Shown one piece after another: positions 24,798 through 34,794 of a DNA stretch of 64,000 nt; within the stretch, counting starts at the first letter, position 1, and every line of letters begins with the position of its first letter. The translations under genes were made by a program, and so were the position numbers. Origin of the DNA: Simiduia aestuariiviva. GTDB lineage: Bacteria > Pseudomonadota > Gammaproteobacteria > Pseudomonadales > Cellvibrionaceae. The notes below the pieces were generated by a model. The model did no database searches. It was not told the DNA's origin and was given only the letters and a program-made list of their open reading frames with translations. The stretch lies in assembly GCF_014192475.1 (NCBI RefSeq), contig NZ_JACHXZ010000001.1:248001-312000 (forward strand), given 5' to 3'.

Positions 24798-25982
24798 ATG
24801 AAAGCGCTAGTCCTGTTTAGCATCCTGTGTGCACTAAGTGTTACTGCCATTGCCGATACCCTCGAGCAAGCTCGGCAAATTGCCCAGAAGTATCCCCTTG
24901 TGGATGGTCACATCGACGTGCCCTATCGGCTGCAAGAAGCCTGGGCTGACGTCACTCAAGCGACCGTCGATGGCGACTTCGATTACCCTCGCGCCAAGGC
25001 CGGCGGCTTAGATGCGCCGTTTATGTCGATTTACATTCCCGCCAAACTTGAGGGCAAGGGCGCCAAGGCATTGGCCGATGTGTTGATCGATCAAGTGGAG
25101 GCCATCGCCTATCGAGCACCGGATAAATTTGCCATTGCACGCACGGCTGCCGATATTCGCGCCCACCATCAAGCCGGAAAAATCTCGCTGCCACTGGGCA
25201 TGGAAAATGGCGCGGCCATCGAAGGCGATTTAAAAAATCTTCAGCACTTTTACGATCGCGGCGTGCGCTACATAACGCTCACCCACTCCAAAGCCAACCA
25301 CATTTCTGATTCATCCTACGATAAAACGAAGGTGTGGCAGGGTTTAAGTCCGTTTGGCGTGTCGCTGGTCAAAGAAATGAATCGCCTGGGCATTATGGTG
25401 GACGTGTCGCACGTTTCCGATGCCGCTTTTTATCAGGCCGTTGAATTGTCCGCCGTACCGGTCATCGCCTCACACTCTTCGCTGCGTCATTTCACGCCAG
25501 GGTTAGAGCGCAATGTGAGCGACAAAATGCTCAAGGCTATGGCCAAAAAAGGTGGCGTGATTATGATCAACTTCGGCAGCTATTTTTTGACCAAGGCCGC
25601 CGTTGAGTGGTCCACCGCCGAAGACGCCGCCGAAAAAGCCTTTATCGCGCTGCAGGGCGAGCACCTGACCGATCAGGCCAAGGCCAATTTTAAGCGCGAA
25701 TATAAGCAACGCTTTCCCTACCCGTTTGCCACCATCGACGATGTGGCCGATCATATTGACCGCGTGGTAAAACTCGTGGGTGTGGATCACGTGGGCTTGG
25801 GTTCCGACTACGACGGCGTGGGTGATTCACTGCCCGTTGGTTTGAAGGATGCGGCGAGCTACCCCAACCTGATTGCCGAATTGCTTACGCGCGGCTACAA
25901 GGAGCGCGACATCGCCAAAATTATGGGTGGCAATGTACTGCGTGTGATGGAAGCGGTAGAGGCCTACGCTGCAAAACAATAA
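24798..25982 (+). CDS. Secreted membrane-dipeptidase-like protein (peptidase M19)
   Basis: The protein has 394 residues, with a signal peptide (MKALVLFSILCALSVTAIAD). Metal and active-site motifs of renal-dipeptidase relatives are present: DGHIDVPYRL (HxD), MENGAAIEGDL (Glu), VSHVSDAAF (His), ASHSSLRH (His) and GSDYDGVGD (Asp). The family hydrolyses dipeptides, often with a D-residue at the C-terminus, in the periplasm. The AAGGAG site before the ATG is good. The spacing suggests an operon with the flavin reductase, possibly continuing into the 130-residue membrane protein. Confidence 0.92.
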   Translation: MKALVLFSILCALSVTAIADTLEQARQIAQKYPLVDGHIDVPYRLQEAWADVTQATVDGDFDYPRAKAGGLDAPFMSIYIPAKLEGKGAKALADVLIDQVEAIAYRAPDKFAIARTAADIRAHHQAGKISLPLGMENGAAIEGDLKNLQHFYDRGVRYITLTHSKANHISDSSYDKTKVWQGLSPFGVSLVKEMNRLGIMVDVSHVSDAAFYQAVELSAVPVIASHSSLRHFTPGLERNVSDKMLKAMAKKGGVIMINFGSYFLTKAAVEWSTAEDAAEKAFIALQGEHLTDQAKANFKREYKQRFPYPFATIDDVADHIDRVVKLVGVDHVGLGSDYDGVGDSLPVGLKDAASYPNLIAELLTRGYKERDIAKIMGGNVLRVMEAVEAYAAKQ

Positions 25983-26027
25983 ATTAAATCACTAAGTCAT
26001 TGCACGACAACTCTCGGAGATCAACTC

Positions 26028-26420
26028 ATGAAAGCCTTGATGTTATGTTTTGCCGCGGGCGGTTTGGGCGCACTCGCCAATAGCGTGGCGGTGTGGGCCT
26101 TCGGCCATTTTGGTATTAATCAAAGTATGGGCGTGGCGATTGCGCCGGCGTTGACCGCCGCGTGGCTGTATCCGCGCATTGTGTGGGGTGGCTTGTGGGG
26201 TTTTCTGTTTGCGCTGCCCCTGTCTAACAGCCGACCGCTAACGAAGGCGGCGCTGCTAAGTCTGTTTCCCACTGCCTTTCAGTTGTTTGTGGTGTTCCCC
26301 TACTTTTTGGGCAAGGGCGTGGCCGGTATTGAATTGGGCGAGATGACGCCCGTATTGGTGCTGATATTCAATTGGATTTGGGCGCTAGTGACAATGATGA
26401 GTTTGCGATTGGCGCGCTAA
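26028..26420 (+). CDS. Four-helix membrane protein of unknown function
   Basis: The protein has 130 residues and four predicted transmembrane helices with many Gly/Ala residues (FAAGGLGALANSVAVWAFG; FPTAFQLFVVFPYFLGKGVA). It lies 45 bp after the M19 dipeptidase gene and has a plausible GGAG site. Small integral proteins of this kind recur in marine gammaproteobacteria, but I do not know a function. Confidence 0.7.
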   Translation: MKALMLCFAAGGLGALANSVAVWAFGHFGINQSMGVAIAPALTAAWLYPRIVWGGLWGFLFALPLSNSRPLTKAALLSLFPTAFQLFVVFPYFLGKGVAGIELGEMTPVLVLIFNWIWALVTMMSLRLAR

Positions 26421-26532
26421 TTTTCGCGAGTGTTTACCTTCCCCTCTCGCTTCACTCAGCCACTGGGCGCGCACCAGCTCTGCCCAGTGGCATGCCATAC
26501 TAGGCAGCACACCCAATCAAAGAGATTCGGCC

Positions 26533-28314
26533 ATGAGATCACGCCGCTTCGATGAGGCCGACGCCCAAATCAGTTGGGCCACACTCAAAAGTTTACTGCC
26601 GTATTTGCTGGAGCACCGCGTGCGTGTGGCCCTGGCGCTGGGCTGTTTAATTGCCGCCAAAGTCGCGAGCGTGGGCCTGCCATTTGTCTTAAAAGATTTG
26701 GTGGATACGCTCTCGGCCGCACAGGGGCCGTTAATCGCCTTGCCCGTGGGGTTGCTGCTTGCCTATGGCGTGGTGCGCTTGGCCACGGTGTTGTTCGCCG
26801 AGTTGCGCGATACGGTGTTTGGTCGCGTCACCGAGCGGGCCATGCGTCGCATTGGCCTCAAAGTGTTTGAACACCTACACCAGCTAGACTTGGCCTTTCA
26901 TTTGGATCGCCGCACCGGTGGCTTGTCGCGCGATATTGAGCGCGGCAACAGTGGCATCAGTTTTTTACTGCGCTTTATGGTGTTCAATATTATTCCAACG
27001 CTGCTCGAAGTGGGCATGGTAACGGCGCTGTTGCTCATTAACTACCACGTGGGCTTTGCGTTGATCACGCTGGTGGCGGTGGTGTTTTACGTGGGCTACT
27101 CCGTGTGGGCCACCGAGTGGCGCACGGGGTTTGTGCGCCAGGCCAATCAGGCGGAATCGGCCACCAGTGCGCGCTCGGTGGATAGTTTGCTCAATTTTGA
27201 AACGGTGAAATATTTTGGCAACGAGCGCTACGAGGCTGAGTGCTACGATGAGGAGTTGGCCGCTTGGGAGCAGGCGCGCCGCAAAAATCGCTTGAGTTTA
27301 TTTGCACTCAATGGCGGGCAGGCGTTGATCGTGGCCTGCGCCATGACCGCGATGATGATTTTGGCGGCCCAGCAGGTGCGCGTTGGCGTGATGACCATTG
27401 GCGATTTTGTGCTCATCAATGCGTTTATGATGCAGATTTTTATGCCGCTCAATTTTCTCGGATTTATCTACCGCGAAATGAAGGGCGCCTTTGCCAGCAT
27501 TGAAAAAATGTTTGCCTTGTTGGCGCAAGTGCCGGCGGTGCGCGACGACGTTCAGGCGCCGGAGCTGTGCGTCAGCGAGGGCGGCATTGAGTTTGATGGG
27601 GTGAGTTTTGCCTACAGCGCCGAGCGACCGATCATTGAGCAATTGAGTTTTCGCGTTGCCCCGCGCCAGCGAGTGGCCATCGTGGGCGCCAGTGGCGCGG
27701 GTAAATCCACCTTATTTAAATTGCTGTTTCGATTTTACGATTGTACCGGTGGGCGCATATTAATTGATGGCCAGGATATTCGTCGCGTGACGCAAGCATC
27801 ACTGCGCCGAGCCATAGGCGTCGTGCCGCAAGATGCGGTGCTTTTTAACGGGTCGATTTTCGACAACATTCGCTACGGCTGTATCACCGCTACAGAGGCC
27901 GAGGTGCGCGAGGCCATTCGCCTGTCGCATTTGGAGGAATTTATTGCCCAGTTGCCCAAGGGTTGGGACACCCAAGTGGGCGAGCGAGGGTTGAAGCTGT
28001 CGGGCGGTGAGAAACAGCGCGTGGCGATCGCGCGCACCATCCTCAAACGACCGCCCATTTTGGTGTTTGATGAGGCCACATCGTCGCTGGACTCTCACGC
28101 CGAGCAATCTATTTTGCGCGCGATGGATGAAGTGTCGGCGCGCCACACGGCGTTGGTGATCGCCCACCGGCTGTCTACAGTGGTCAACGCCGATAGAATT
28201 CTCGTGCTCGATCAGGGGCGCTTGGTGGAGCAGGGCAATCACGCTGAATTGCTGGCGCAGAAAGGCCACTATGCGCGCCTGTGGCGGGCGCAACAAGACA
28301 CGGCCACTCGATAG
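26533..28314 (+). CDS. ATM1-type ABC exporter (transmembrane plus ATPase)
   Basis: The protein has 593 residues. A six-helix ABC exporter domain (residues about 20-320) is followed by an ATPase domain: Walker A VGASGAGKST, signature LSGGEKQRVAIART, Walker B ILVFDEATSSLD and H-loop VIAHRLSTV. The region EFDGVSFAYSAERPIIEQLS and the TM segment with DRRTGGLSRDIERGNSG match the ATM1/HMT1/ABCB7 group, which exports glutathione-linked sulfur or metal compounds and gives metal tolerance in bacteria. It works as a homodimer in the inner membrane. Confidence 0.9.
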   Translation: MRSRRFDEADAQISWATLKSLLPYLLEHRVRVALALGCLIAAKVASVGLPFVLKDLVDTLSAAQGPLIALPVGLLLAYGVVRLATVLFAELRDTVFGRVTERAMRRIGLKVFEHLHQLDLAFHLDRRTGGLSRDIERGNSGISFLLRFMVFNIIPTLLEVGMVTALLLINYHVGFALITLVAVVFYVGYSVWATEWRTGFVRQANQAESATSARSVDSLLNFETVKYFGNERYEAECYDEELAAWEQARRKNRLSLFALNGGQALIVACAMTAMMILAAQQVRVGVMTIGDFVLINAFMMQIFMPLNFLGFIYREMKGAFASIEKMFALLAQVPAVRDDVQAPELCVSEGGIEFDGVSFAYSAERPIIEQLSFRVAPRQRVAIVGASGAGKSTLFKLLFRFYDCTGGRILIDGQDIRRVTQASLRRAIGVVPQDAVLFNGSIFDNIRYGCITATEAEVREAIRLSHLEEFIAQLPKGWDTQVGERGLKLSGGEKQRVAIARTILKRPPILVFDEATSSLDSHAEQSILRAMDEVSARHTALVIAHRLSTVVNADRILVLDQGRLVEQGNHAELLAQKGHYARLWRAQQDTATR

Positions 28315-28316
28315 TT

Positions 28317-28355
28317 TTTTGAATAGCTATTTTGAATGGCTATTTTGAATAGTTA
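28317..28355. repeat. Three tandem 13-bp AT-rich units
   Basis: TTTTGAATAGCTA, TTTTGAATGGCTA and TTTTGAATAGTTA follow one another between the convergent ABC exporter and AraC-type genes. The last unit can pair with the following TTCAAAAAT, so the tract may act as a weak terminator. Confidence 0.65.
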
Positions 28356-28376
28356 TTTCAAAAATCATTTCGAAAT

Positions 28377-29402
28377 TTACTTGGCCAGTTCGCGCTCGCG
28401 ATAAGCGCCGGGCGTGAGACCGGTCCAGCGTTTAAAGGCTTTGAAGAATACACTCGCTTCGGAGAATCCCATTTTTTCGGCAATGTCTTGCACGGGCAGG
28501 TCATCGCGCACCAGATAGTGAATGGCCAGCGCGCAGCGCACGGCGTCTTTAATTTCCTGAAAGCTATTGCCTTCTTCCTTCAAACGGCGCCGCAGTGTTT
28601 GGCTGGTGAGGTGCAGCTGTTCGGCAATTTGTTCCAAACCACACTGTTCGACACCCCCTTCATCACCGTCTACGGCACACTGCAGCAACTGGCGTACCTG
28701 CGCCGAGAGACTGGTGTCCCGTTGGTAGTGACTGAGTAGGCTCACGGGTGCTTGCGCTAAAAAATTGGCGAGTGTCTGCGAATTTTGGGCCACGCGTTCA
28801 TTGAGAAAGCGAGTGGCAAAACAAATGCGATTCTGGGCTTGTGCGAAGTGCGGTGTGCAGCCAAAAATGTGGGCGCGCTCATCGGCCTGCGCGGGTGTCG
28901 GTGCGCTAAAGTCGATGCGCGAGACCAACAGTTTTTTATCGATCATCCAGCTCGACCAACGAATCAAGATCAAGGCTAATGTCTCGATAAAAAATAGATC
29001 GTCGAGTGCGGCCTTGCCCGTGTGGCTCAGTGTGATGCTGGCCTCGCGCTCGTTTTCTGTGAGCTGTAGCGTCAGATCATCTGACAGCAACTGAAAAAAT
29101 TTAATGGCGCGCAACAGTGCGCGGCGCAAGTTGGGCGTGTCGATGGTGGCGTGGCACAGCATGGCGAAGGTGCCAGGCTTGAGCGGGCGCGCGCAGTAGC
29201 CGGCGGACTCGTCTTGAGTGGCGTGCCACACCGCGTGCATGAGTGCCACATAATCTTCCACCGGCATGCGCCAGTGATCGCTGTTCAGCTCGGCGTGAAT
29301 GTCAGTGGGGAGCAGGGTGCTGGTGTCGACGCCCTCGGCCTCGGCACCGGCAATCAGGTGGCGCACATAGCAGGCGGCCACCGTTTGTGGGTGTGTGGAC
29401 AT
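28377..29402 (-). CDS. AraC-family transcriptional regulator (OruR/Arabinose_bd type)
   Basis: The protein has 341 residues. The N-terminal ligand-sensing domain is of the ArgR/OruR kind (DHWRMPVEDYVALMHAVWHATQDE). The C-terminal double helix-turn-helix includes LEQIAEQLHLTSQTLRRRLKEEG and DIAEKMGFSEASVFFKAFKRWTG. The start ATG (29402-29400) overlaps the rpiA stop as TGATG, so translation is likely coupled to rpiA. Targets are unknown; such regulators often control an adjacent catabolic gene, and none is obvious here. Confidence 0.88.
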   Translation of the reverse strand: MSTHPQTVAACYVRHLIAGAEAEGVDTSTLLPTDIHAELNSDHWRMPVEDYVALMHAVWHATQDESAGYCARPLKPGTFAMLCHATIDTPNLRRALLRAIKFFQLLSDDLTLQLTENEREASITLSHTGKAALDDLFFIETLALILIRWSSWMIDKKLLVSRIDFSAPTPAQADERAHIFGCTPHFAQAQNRICFATRFLNERVAQNSQTLANFLAQAPVSLLSHYQRDTSLSAQVRQLLQCAVDGDEGGVEQCGLEQIAEQLHLTSQTLRRRLKEEGNSFQEIKDAVRCALAIHYLVRDDLPVQDIAEKMGFSEASVFFKAFKRWTGLTPGAYRERELAK

Positions 29403-30091
29403 CAATCGCCGATGGGGCGAGGTTTGTGCAGGGTGTCCACGCCGCTGGCGCGACCCAACAATAAAACATCGGCGGCGCGCTGGGCGAACAAGCCATTGGT
29501 CACCACGCCGACGATTTGGTTGATGGCCATTTCGGTGGCTTCGGGGTCGTGGATGCGCAGGTTGTGCACATCCAAAATCGCATTGCCATTGTCGGTGACG
29601 ACGCCTTGGCGGTAGACGGGATCGCCGCCGAGTTTAACCAGCTCGCGGGCCACGTGTGAGCGCGCCATGGGGATGACTTCCACGGGCAGCGGAAAATTGC
29701 CCAGGGTCTCCACCCATTTGGATTCATCGGCGATGCAAATGAATTCGTCCGCTACGGCGGCGACGATTTTCTCGCGCGTCAGTGCAGCGCCGCCACCCTT
29801 GATGAGGTGCAATTGGGGATTGGCTTCGTCAGCGCCGTCGACGTAGACGCCAATGTGATCGACGGCATTGAGGTCATACACCGGGATGCCGTGCTGGCGC
29901 AATCGCTCGGCAGAGGCTTCAGAGCTGGCCACCGCGCCGTCAAAATGACCTTTGTACTCGGCTAAATAATCAATGAAATAGTTGGCGGTGGAGCCGGTGC
30001 CCACGCCCACAATGCTGTCAGATTCGAGTTTGGGTTGAATGTAGTCGACGGCCGCACGGGCCACAGCCTGCTTTAGCTGATCCTGATTCAT
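29402..30091 (-). CDS. rpiA: Ribose-5-phosphate isomerase A
   Basis: The protein has 229 residues and interconverts ribose-5-phosphate and ribulose-5-phosphate. Family motifs are [35 protein letters not shown] (catalytic Asp/Lys region), REKIVA, and [20 protein letters not shown]. It is divergent from ilvA, the order found in many gammaproteobacteria. Its stop overlaps the start of the AraC-type gene. Confidence 0.97.
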   Translation of the reverse strand: MNQDQLKQAVARAAVDYIQPKLESDSIVGVGTGSTANYFIDYLAEYKGHFDGAVASSEASAERLRQHGIPVYDLNAVDHIGVYVDGADEANPQLHLIKGGGAALTREKIVAAVADEFICIADESKWVETLGNFPLPVEVIPMARSHVARELVKLGGDPVYRQGVVTDNGNAILDVHNLRIHDPEATEMAINQIVGVVTNGLFAQRAADVLLLGRASGVDTLHKPRPIGD

Positions 30092-30238
30092 AGAGGGCTC
30101 CCAATATTGATGGGGCGATTATACCGATCTTGGGGGGTGATGGGGCGGGAGAAATTGTTTACCATGCGCGATTGTGCCCGCATTTATTGCGTGGCTTTTC
30201 AAAAAAATGCCAATTATTTCCGGGAAGCTGTTGTCACC

Positions 30239-31765
30239 ATGCCTGAGACCTATATCAAACGCATATTAAATGCGCGCATTTACGACGTGGCCGTCGAGAC
30301 GCCGTTGGATAGCGCCCGTGCGTTGAGCGAGCGCTTGGGGCAGCGGGTGCTGCTCAAGCGCGAGGATCTGCAACCGGTATTCAGCTTTAAGATTCGCGGT
30401 GCCTACAACAAGTTATTGCAGCTCACTGAGGCCGAACGCGCCGCTGGGGTGGTGGCCGCCTCGGCCGGCAACCACGCGCAGGGGCTTGCACTCGGGGCGC
30501 AAAAGCTGGGCTTAAAAGCCACCATCGTGATGCCGCGCACCACGCCGGCCATCAAAGTGGACGCCGTGCGCGCCCGAGGCGCCAAGGTAGTATTGCATGG
30601 CGATGCCTTTGACGAGGCGTCGGCGTTTGCCCAAAAGTTGGTGCAGGAAAAGGGTATGACCTACGTGCCGCCCTACGACGATCCCGACGTAATTGCCGGG
30701 CAGGGCACCATCGGTTTAGAAATTCTGCGCCAGTGCACGGGGCCTATAGACGCCATCTTCTTGCCCGTGGGGGGCGGTGGTCTGTGTGCGGGTGTGGCTG
30801 CCTACATAAAATTTGTGCGCCCGGATATCAAAATCATTGCAGTAGAGCCCGAGGATGCCGCCTGCTTGAAGGCGGCCATGGCAAAAGGCAAGCCGGTGCA
30901 GTTGCCACAGGTGGGGCTGTTCGCCGATGGCGTGGCGGTGGCTCAAATTGGCACCGAGACCTTTAGGGTGCTGCATAAAACCGTGGATGCCTGCATGACG
31001 GTGAGCACCGATGAAATTTGTGCGGGCATCAAAGACATTTTTGAAGATACCCGCTCCATCGCCGAACCCGCTGGGGCGCTGGCGCTGGCGGGCCTTAAAA
31101 AGTACGTCAGCGAGCAGGGTGTGCAGGGGCAAACGCTGGTGGCGGTGGTGAGCGGGGCCAATATCAACTTTGATCGGTTGCGCTATATCTCAGAGCGCAC
31201 AGAGATCGGCGAAAAGCGCGAGGCCATTCTGGCGGTCACGATTCCCGAGAAGCCCGGTGCCTACAAGCAGTTTTGCAAGGCCATCAATAAGCGCAACATT
31301 ACCGAGTTCAATTATCGTTACGGCGACGACGCGGCCGCGCGCATTTTTGTGGGGGTGGCGGTGAGTGCCGACCCGCAAGATCGACTCGATCTGGTGGACG
31401 AGTTGCACCAACAGGGCTACGCCGTGGCCGATATGACCGACAACGAAATGGCCAAGCTGCATATTCGCCACATGGTGGGTGGCAAGGCACCGCAAGTTGA
31501 ACATGAACGGGTCCTGCGCTTCGAGTTTCCAGAGCGACCGGGGGCGCTCTATAACTTTCTCACCAAGGTGGCGGGGCGTTGGAATATCACCTTGTTCCAC
31601 TACCGCAACCACGGTGCCGCCTATGGTCGCGTGTTGGTGGGCATGGCGGTGCCACCGGCGGATTTTCAGGCTATGAAGGGTTTCCTGGACGAACTGGGCT
31701 ATCCCTATTGGGATGAGACGCAAAATCCGGCATATACCTTTTTCTTGGGTTCTAACGGCTTTTAA
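30239..31765 (+). CDS. ilvA: Threonine ammonia-lyase, biosynthetic
   Basis: The protein has 508 residues and forms 2-oxobutanoate from threonine, the first step to isoleucine. The PLP lysine is Lys51 in FSFKIRGAYNK. A glycine-rich PLP-phosphate loop (LPVGGGGLCAGVA) and SAGNHAQG are present. Two C-terminal ACT-like regulatory domains (about 330-420 and 425-505) indicate the isoleucine-inhibited biosynthetic form. The ATG at 30239 starts with the conserved MPETYIKRILNARIYDVA. Upstream in-frame starts give a non-homologous extension. Confidence 0.96.
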   Translation: MPETYIKRILNARIYDVAVETPLDSARALSERLGQRVLLKREDLQPVFSFKIRGAYNKLLQLTEAERAAGVVAASAGNHAQGLALGAQKLGLKATIVMPRTTPAIKVDAVRARGAKVVLHGDAFDEASAFAQKLVQEKGMTYVPPYDDPDVIAGQGTIGLEILRQCTGPIDAIFLPVGGGGLCAGVAAYIKFVRPDIKIIAVEPEDAACLKAAMAKGKPVQLPQVGLFADGVAVAQIGTETFRVLHKTVDACMTVSTDEICAGIKDIFEDTRSIAEPAGALALAGLKKYVSEQGVQGQTLVAVVSGANINFDRLRYISERTEIGEKREAILAVTIPEKPGAYKQFCKAINKRNITEFNYRYGDDAAARIFVGVAVSADPQDRLDLVDELHQQGYAVADMTDNEMAKLHIRHMVGGKAPQVEHERVLRFEFPERPGALYNFLTKVAGRWNITLFHYRNHGAAYGRVLVGMAVPPADFQAMKGFLDELGYPYWDETQNPAYTFFLGSNGF

Positions 31766-31982
31766 CAACAAATGAAGTGAGCGTTCGCTTACCTTGTGAG
31801 CCTTGTCACAGAATTTTAGTCTAGTGCTTTCGTATGATATTGCACGGGCGTAAGATAAAAATTCACAGATCAGAGGTTAAGGTCTTGGGGTTTTTAGTAG
31901 ATTGCGGTATAAAGGCGACCGTACTTGTACTACAGGTACTGGAAGTAACTCGCAAAAATCACAATACAAGAAAGGTGATGTC

Positions 31983-32120
31983 ATGAAGGTTGATGTATTG
32001 ACCATCACTGCATTGGTTTTTGCCCTTGGGGTGTTGGTTACCGGTCTCACAAATAGCGATTTGTTTGAGCAAGAACCAGAGGTGCCTACTGCGTTAATGC
32101 AGGGTGTGGCAACTCGATAA
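31983..32120 (+). CDS. Small single-span membrane protein (45 residues)
   Basis: The ATG at 31983 is preceded by AAAGGTGATGTC. The product has one hydrophobic helix (LTITALVFALGVLVTGL) followed by a short acidic tail (LFEQEPEVPTALMQ). It lies alone between ilvA and the terminator at 32188. The function is unknown. The good ribosome site and hydrophobic profile argue that it is real. Confidence 0.5.
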   Translation: MKVDVLTITALVFALGVLVTGLTNSDLFEQEPEVPTALMQGVATR

Positions 32121-32187
32121 GGATAGTCCTCTCCCGGCACAAGCTGGTGTGGTAGATGTAAAACGGAAGTAAAGGTTGTAACAACTA

Positions 32188-32219
32188 AGGCGTGCCCACG
32201 GGTGCGCCTTTGTTGTTTC
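32188..32219. terminator. Intrinsic terminator, probably bidirectional
   Basis: AGGCG and CCC pair with GGG and CGCCT (32188-32209). T-rich sequence follows on the plus strand (TTGTTGTTT), and TTAGTTGTT follows on the minus strand. It separates the small membrane gene from the chemoreceptor gene. Confidence 0.75.
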
Positions 32220-32263
32220 TGGGTGGTTGTTCTGGGTAGTTGTTGCTGGGTGCCGCTGAGGGA

Positions 32264-33907
32264 TTAACAGCGAAACCCAGACATCACTGACTGCAGATTT
32301 TTGGCTAGGGCATCCAATTCGCGGCTGGCCTCGGCGGCCTGGCCGATGCGGCTGGTGGTGTCTTTCGATTGCTGATCAATATCGCCAAGGTTGCCGTTGA
32401 CTTCGTTGATCACCGCGCTCTGTTTTTCGGCAGAGGTGGCGATTTGCGTGGACATCTGCGCAATTTGGCCCACGGCAGCGGCGATGGCGGTCAGGGCTTC
32501 ATTGGCCGCATTGGCGGATTCGACGGTCTCCATCGCGTTATTACTCGCACCCTGCATCGCGCTAACGGCATTGCCCACGCCATCTTGTAGCGCGCTCAGC
32601 ATGGCTTGAATGTGCTGGGTGGAATCCTGCGTTTTGCTGGCGAGGGTGCGCACTTCGTCGGCCACTACCGCAAAGCCGCGGCCCTGCTCGCCTGCGCGTG
32701 CCGCTTCAATGGCGGCATTGAGCGCTAATAAATTCGTCTGCTCGGCAATGCCGCGAATGACATCCAGTACCGAGTTGGCTTCACTTGCCTGTTGCTGAAC
32801 GTTGCTAATGAGCCCAGATGTGGCATCCACTTCCTTGGCCAACTGGGTGATTCGCGCCACGGTGTTACTGACCGTCGTATTGCCCTGTTTTGTGAGCTCG
32901 TTGGCCTTGCCCGCCTGATCGGCCGTCATGTTGGTGTTTTCGGCAATCTCGGCCACGGTGTTAGACAGTTCATCGACAGAGGCCACTACCGCCCGAATGG
33001 CGCGATTTTGGTTCGACATTCCCTTCAAGTTAACTTCGCCCAACTGCGTCATATCGGCCGCGGCGTTGAGCACTTTTTGGGCGTCGGATTTAGCCGCGCC
33101 GATGGCAGTTTGTAGCTTGTCCATAAAGCGATTAAAGCTGCGCGACAAACTGCCAAGCTCGTCTTGCGTATTCAGCAAGGTGCGACTGGTCAAGTCGCCT
33201 TCGCCCTCGGCGATGTTGGCCATGGACTGGTTAATCTGGATCAGTGGTTGGGTAAACAGTGGCGGTAAAAATAGCAGTATCAGCACGCCGAGAATGCCGC
33301 CGCCAATGAGCAGTAAGTTGGCGCGCAGCGCCGCCGCGGCATTGTCTGCTTCCGCCGCGGCAATAAACCGTGCGGCGCCCGCTTGATGGGCCTCACCGGC
33401 CTTGTCGAGCAACACCCGCAATTGTGCAAAATGCGTTTGGTTGGCGCCGAAACTTTGCTGCACTAATTCTGGGTCGTTGGCGTCAGTTAATGCGCGCGCC
33501 GCTAATGTTTTTTCCACACCGTCAATCCACTGCCGGTGCAGTTGTCGAATGCGCTCCGGAGATACCACGCCGGCGATTTCGGAAGACAAATTGGCGGCTT
33601 TAACCGAGCGCTCCAACGCTTGTTGTTGGTTTTCATCAAAGCTCGGGCGCAGATCGCGGTAGGCGCTGTGGCTTGCATCTAAAAAAATCAATCCACGCGC
33701 AGCAGTTTGGGCTTGGTACATATCTCGATCTGCTTGCAGTAGCAGATCCATGGCTTCGAGATAGACCTCACCCAACACTTTGCTGTTGTTGGCCAGCTTT
33801 GATTGGATGAGCAATCCATTGAGGCCCGTCAGCAGCAGCAGAACCAGAATAAATCCCACGGGAATGCTGATCTTCCAGCGAAATGACAGGTTGTGAAACC
33901 AGCCCAT
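32264..33907 (-). CDS. Methyl-accepting chemotaxis protein
   Basis: The protein has 547 residues: N-terminal transmembrane helix (about 10-32), periplasmic four-helix ligand domain (about 33-190), second helix ([20 protein letters not shown]), HAMP, then the cytoplasmic signalling domain with the conserved hairpin [20 protein letters not shown] (about 385-415). It senses an unknown ligand and signals to CheA/CheW. No C-terminal NWETF pentapeptide is present. The ATG at 33905-33907 begins the proper first helix. Confidence 0.93.
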   Translation of the reverse strand: MGWFHNLSFRWKISIPVGFILVLLLLTGLNGLLIQSKLANNSKVLGEVYLEAMDLLLQADRDMYQAQTAARGLIFLDASHSAYRDLRPSFDENQQQALERSVKAANLSSEIAGVVSPERIRQLHRQWIDGVEKTLAARALTDANDPELVQQSFGANQTHFAQLRVLLDKAGEAHQAGAARFIAAAEADNAAAALRANLLLIGGGILGVLILLFLPPLFTQPLIQINQSMANIAEGEGDLTSRTLLNTQDELGSLSRSFNRFMDKLQTAIGAAKSDAQKVLNAAADMTQLGEVNLKGMSNQNRAIRAVVASVDELSNTVAEIAENTNMTADQAGKANELTKQGNTTVSNTVARITQLAKEVDATSGLISNVQQQASEANSVLDVIRGIAEQTNLLALNAAIEAARAGEQGRGFAVVADEVRTLASKTQDSTQHIQAMLSALQDGVGNAVSAMQGASNNAMETVESANAANEALTAIAAAVGQIAQMSTQIATSAEKQSAVINEVNGNLGDIDQQSKDTTSRIGQAAEASRELDALAKNLQSVMSGFRC

Positions 33908-33966
33908 AAGGCGACCCCAAATATCCGTTAGTTGGAATACAGTGCTCGCAAAGTATAGGCAAGGAA

Positions 33967-34557
33967 TTAGCGGACGATGGATTGGGTGCCAGATTCGGTG
34001 GCGATGGCGTGCAGAGGAATGTCCCAGCTCGCGCTGGCAAGGCATTCAACGCGCTGGCAACTGTGGGCGAGGCCGAGGCGGCGGCCCATGGGGTGCGGGC
34101 GATGGAGACTAGTGGCAAAGGTGCGATCGTAATAGCCGCCGCCCATGCCCAGGCGATTGCCGGCGTTGTCGAAGGCCACTAGCGGTAGCAGTACTAGATC
34201 CAAGAGCCAGTGCGGCCGAAAAGGCGCGCCCTGTGCGGGCTCGGCGATGCCGTAGCGATTGGTCACCAGCGCGCTATGGCCGTCTGTGCGGCGAAAGATC
34301 AGCTGTTGCTGGGGTGTGATTACCGGTAGATAGCAGGCCTTGCCCAGTGCCAGGCTCAAATTTAGCAGCGGGCGAGGGTCAATTTCCCCATCGTTGGGTA
34401 GATAAAAGGCGATGTGTTTGGCCTGGCGAAACCACAGGTGCTGACTTAAGTGGGTGGCCAAAGATTGTGCCGCACGCATTTGTTGCGCCGCGCTAAGTGC
34501 TCGCCTGCGGGCGCGCATTTGAGAGCGAAGCTGTTGGCGTTGCGCGACTTCGGACAT
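33967..34557 (-). CDS. 5-Formyltetrahydrofolate cyclo-ligase
   Basis: The protein has 196 residues. It converts 5-formyl-THF to 5,10-methenyl-THF with ATP. Motifs are [10 protein letters not shown] near the N-terminus, [15 protein letters not shown], and the ATP-binding loop GMGGGYYDR. It lies directly downstream of 6S RNA, as ygfA does in E. coli, and is probably co-transcribed with it. The ATG at 34555-34557 is chosen because the frame further upstream reads through the RNA. Confidence 0.93.
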   Translation of the reverse strand: MSEVAQRQQLRSQMRARRRALSAAQQMRAAQSLATHLSQHLWFRQAKHIAFYLPNDGEIDPRPLLNLSLALGKACYLPVITPQQQLIFRRTDGHSALVTNRYGIAEPAQGAPFRPHWLLDLVLLPLVAFDNAGNRLGMGGGYYDRTFATSLHRPHPMGRRLGLAHSCQRVECLASASWDIPLHAIATESGTQSIVR

Positions 34558-34578
34558 GGTGACAATAAGCTTAGCGAT

Positions 34579-34758
34579 AGGACCCCGAGAATGCCGTAGC
34601 CGGTTTGGCCTTGAACCCGATGGTTCAAGGTGGCGGAATCTGTGGTGAATCAGGCTTTCCGTCGCGCGGACATGCACACCAACACCAGCGAGACGCCGCC
34701 GGGTATCAATTTATCGGCTCGAGGACTTACCGGACAAACGAACACCTCAGGGAGGCAC
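34579..34758 (-). ncRNA. ssrS: 6S RNA
   Basis: The minus-strand sequence matches E. coli 6S RNA in order: GCCTCCCTGAGGTGTTCG at the 5' side, GTCCTCGAGCCGATA, a central bubble with GGTGTGCATGTCCG, then CACCTTGAACC...GGGTTCAAGG and the closing GGCATTCTCGGGGTCC. The location between zapA and the cyclo-ligase gene is the conserved gammaproteobacterial one. 6S RNA binds sigma-70 RNA polymerase in stationary phase. The ends are estimated by alignment by eye to within about 5 nt. Confidence 0.92.
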
Positions 34759-34794
34759 ACAGTTTAACGCAAAGCGCCGGGGATAAAACAGGGG

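Noticed and set aside
31778-31795. Dyad GTGAGCG/CGCTTAC after ilvA as a terminator
   Set aside because: It is short and has no following T-tract.
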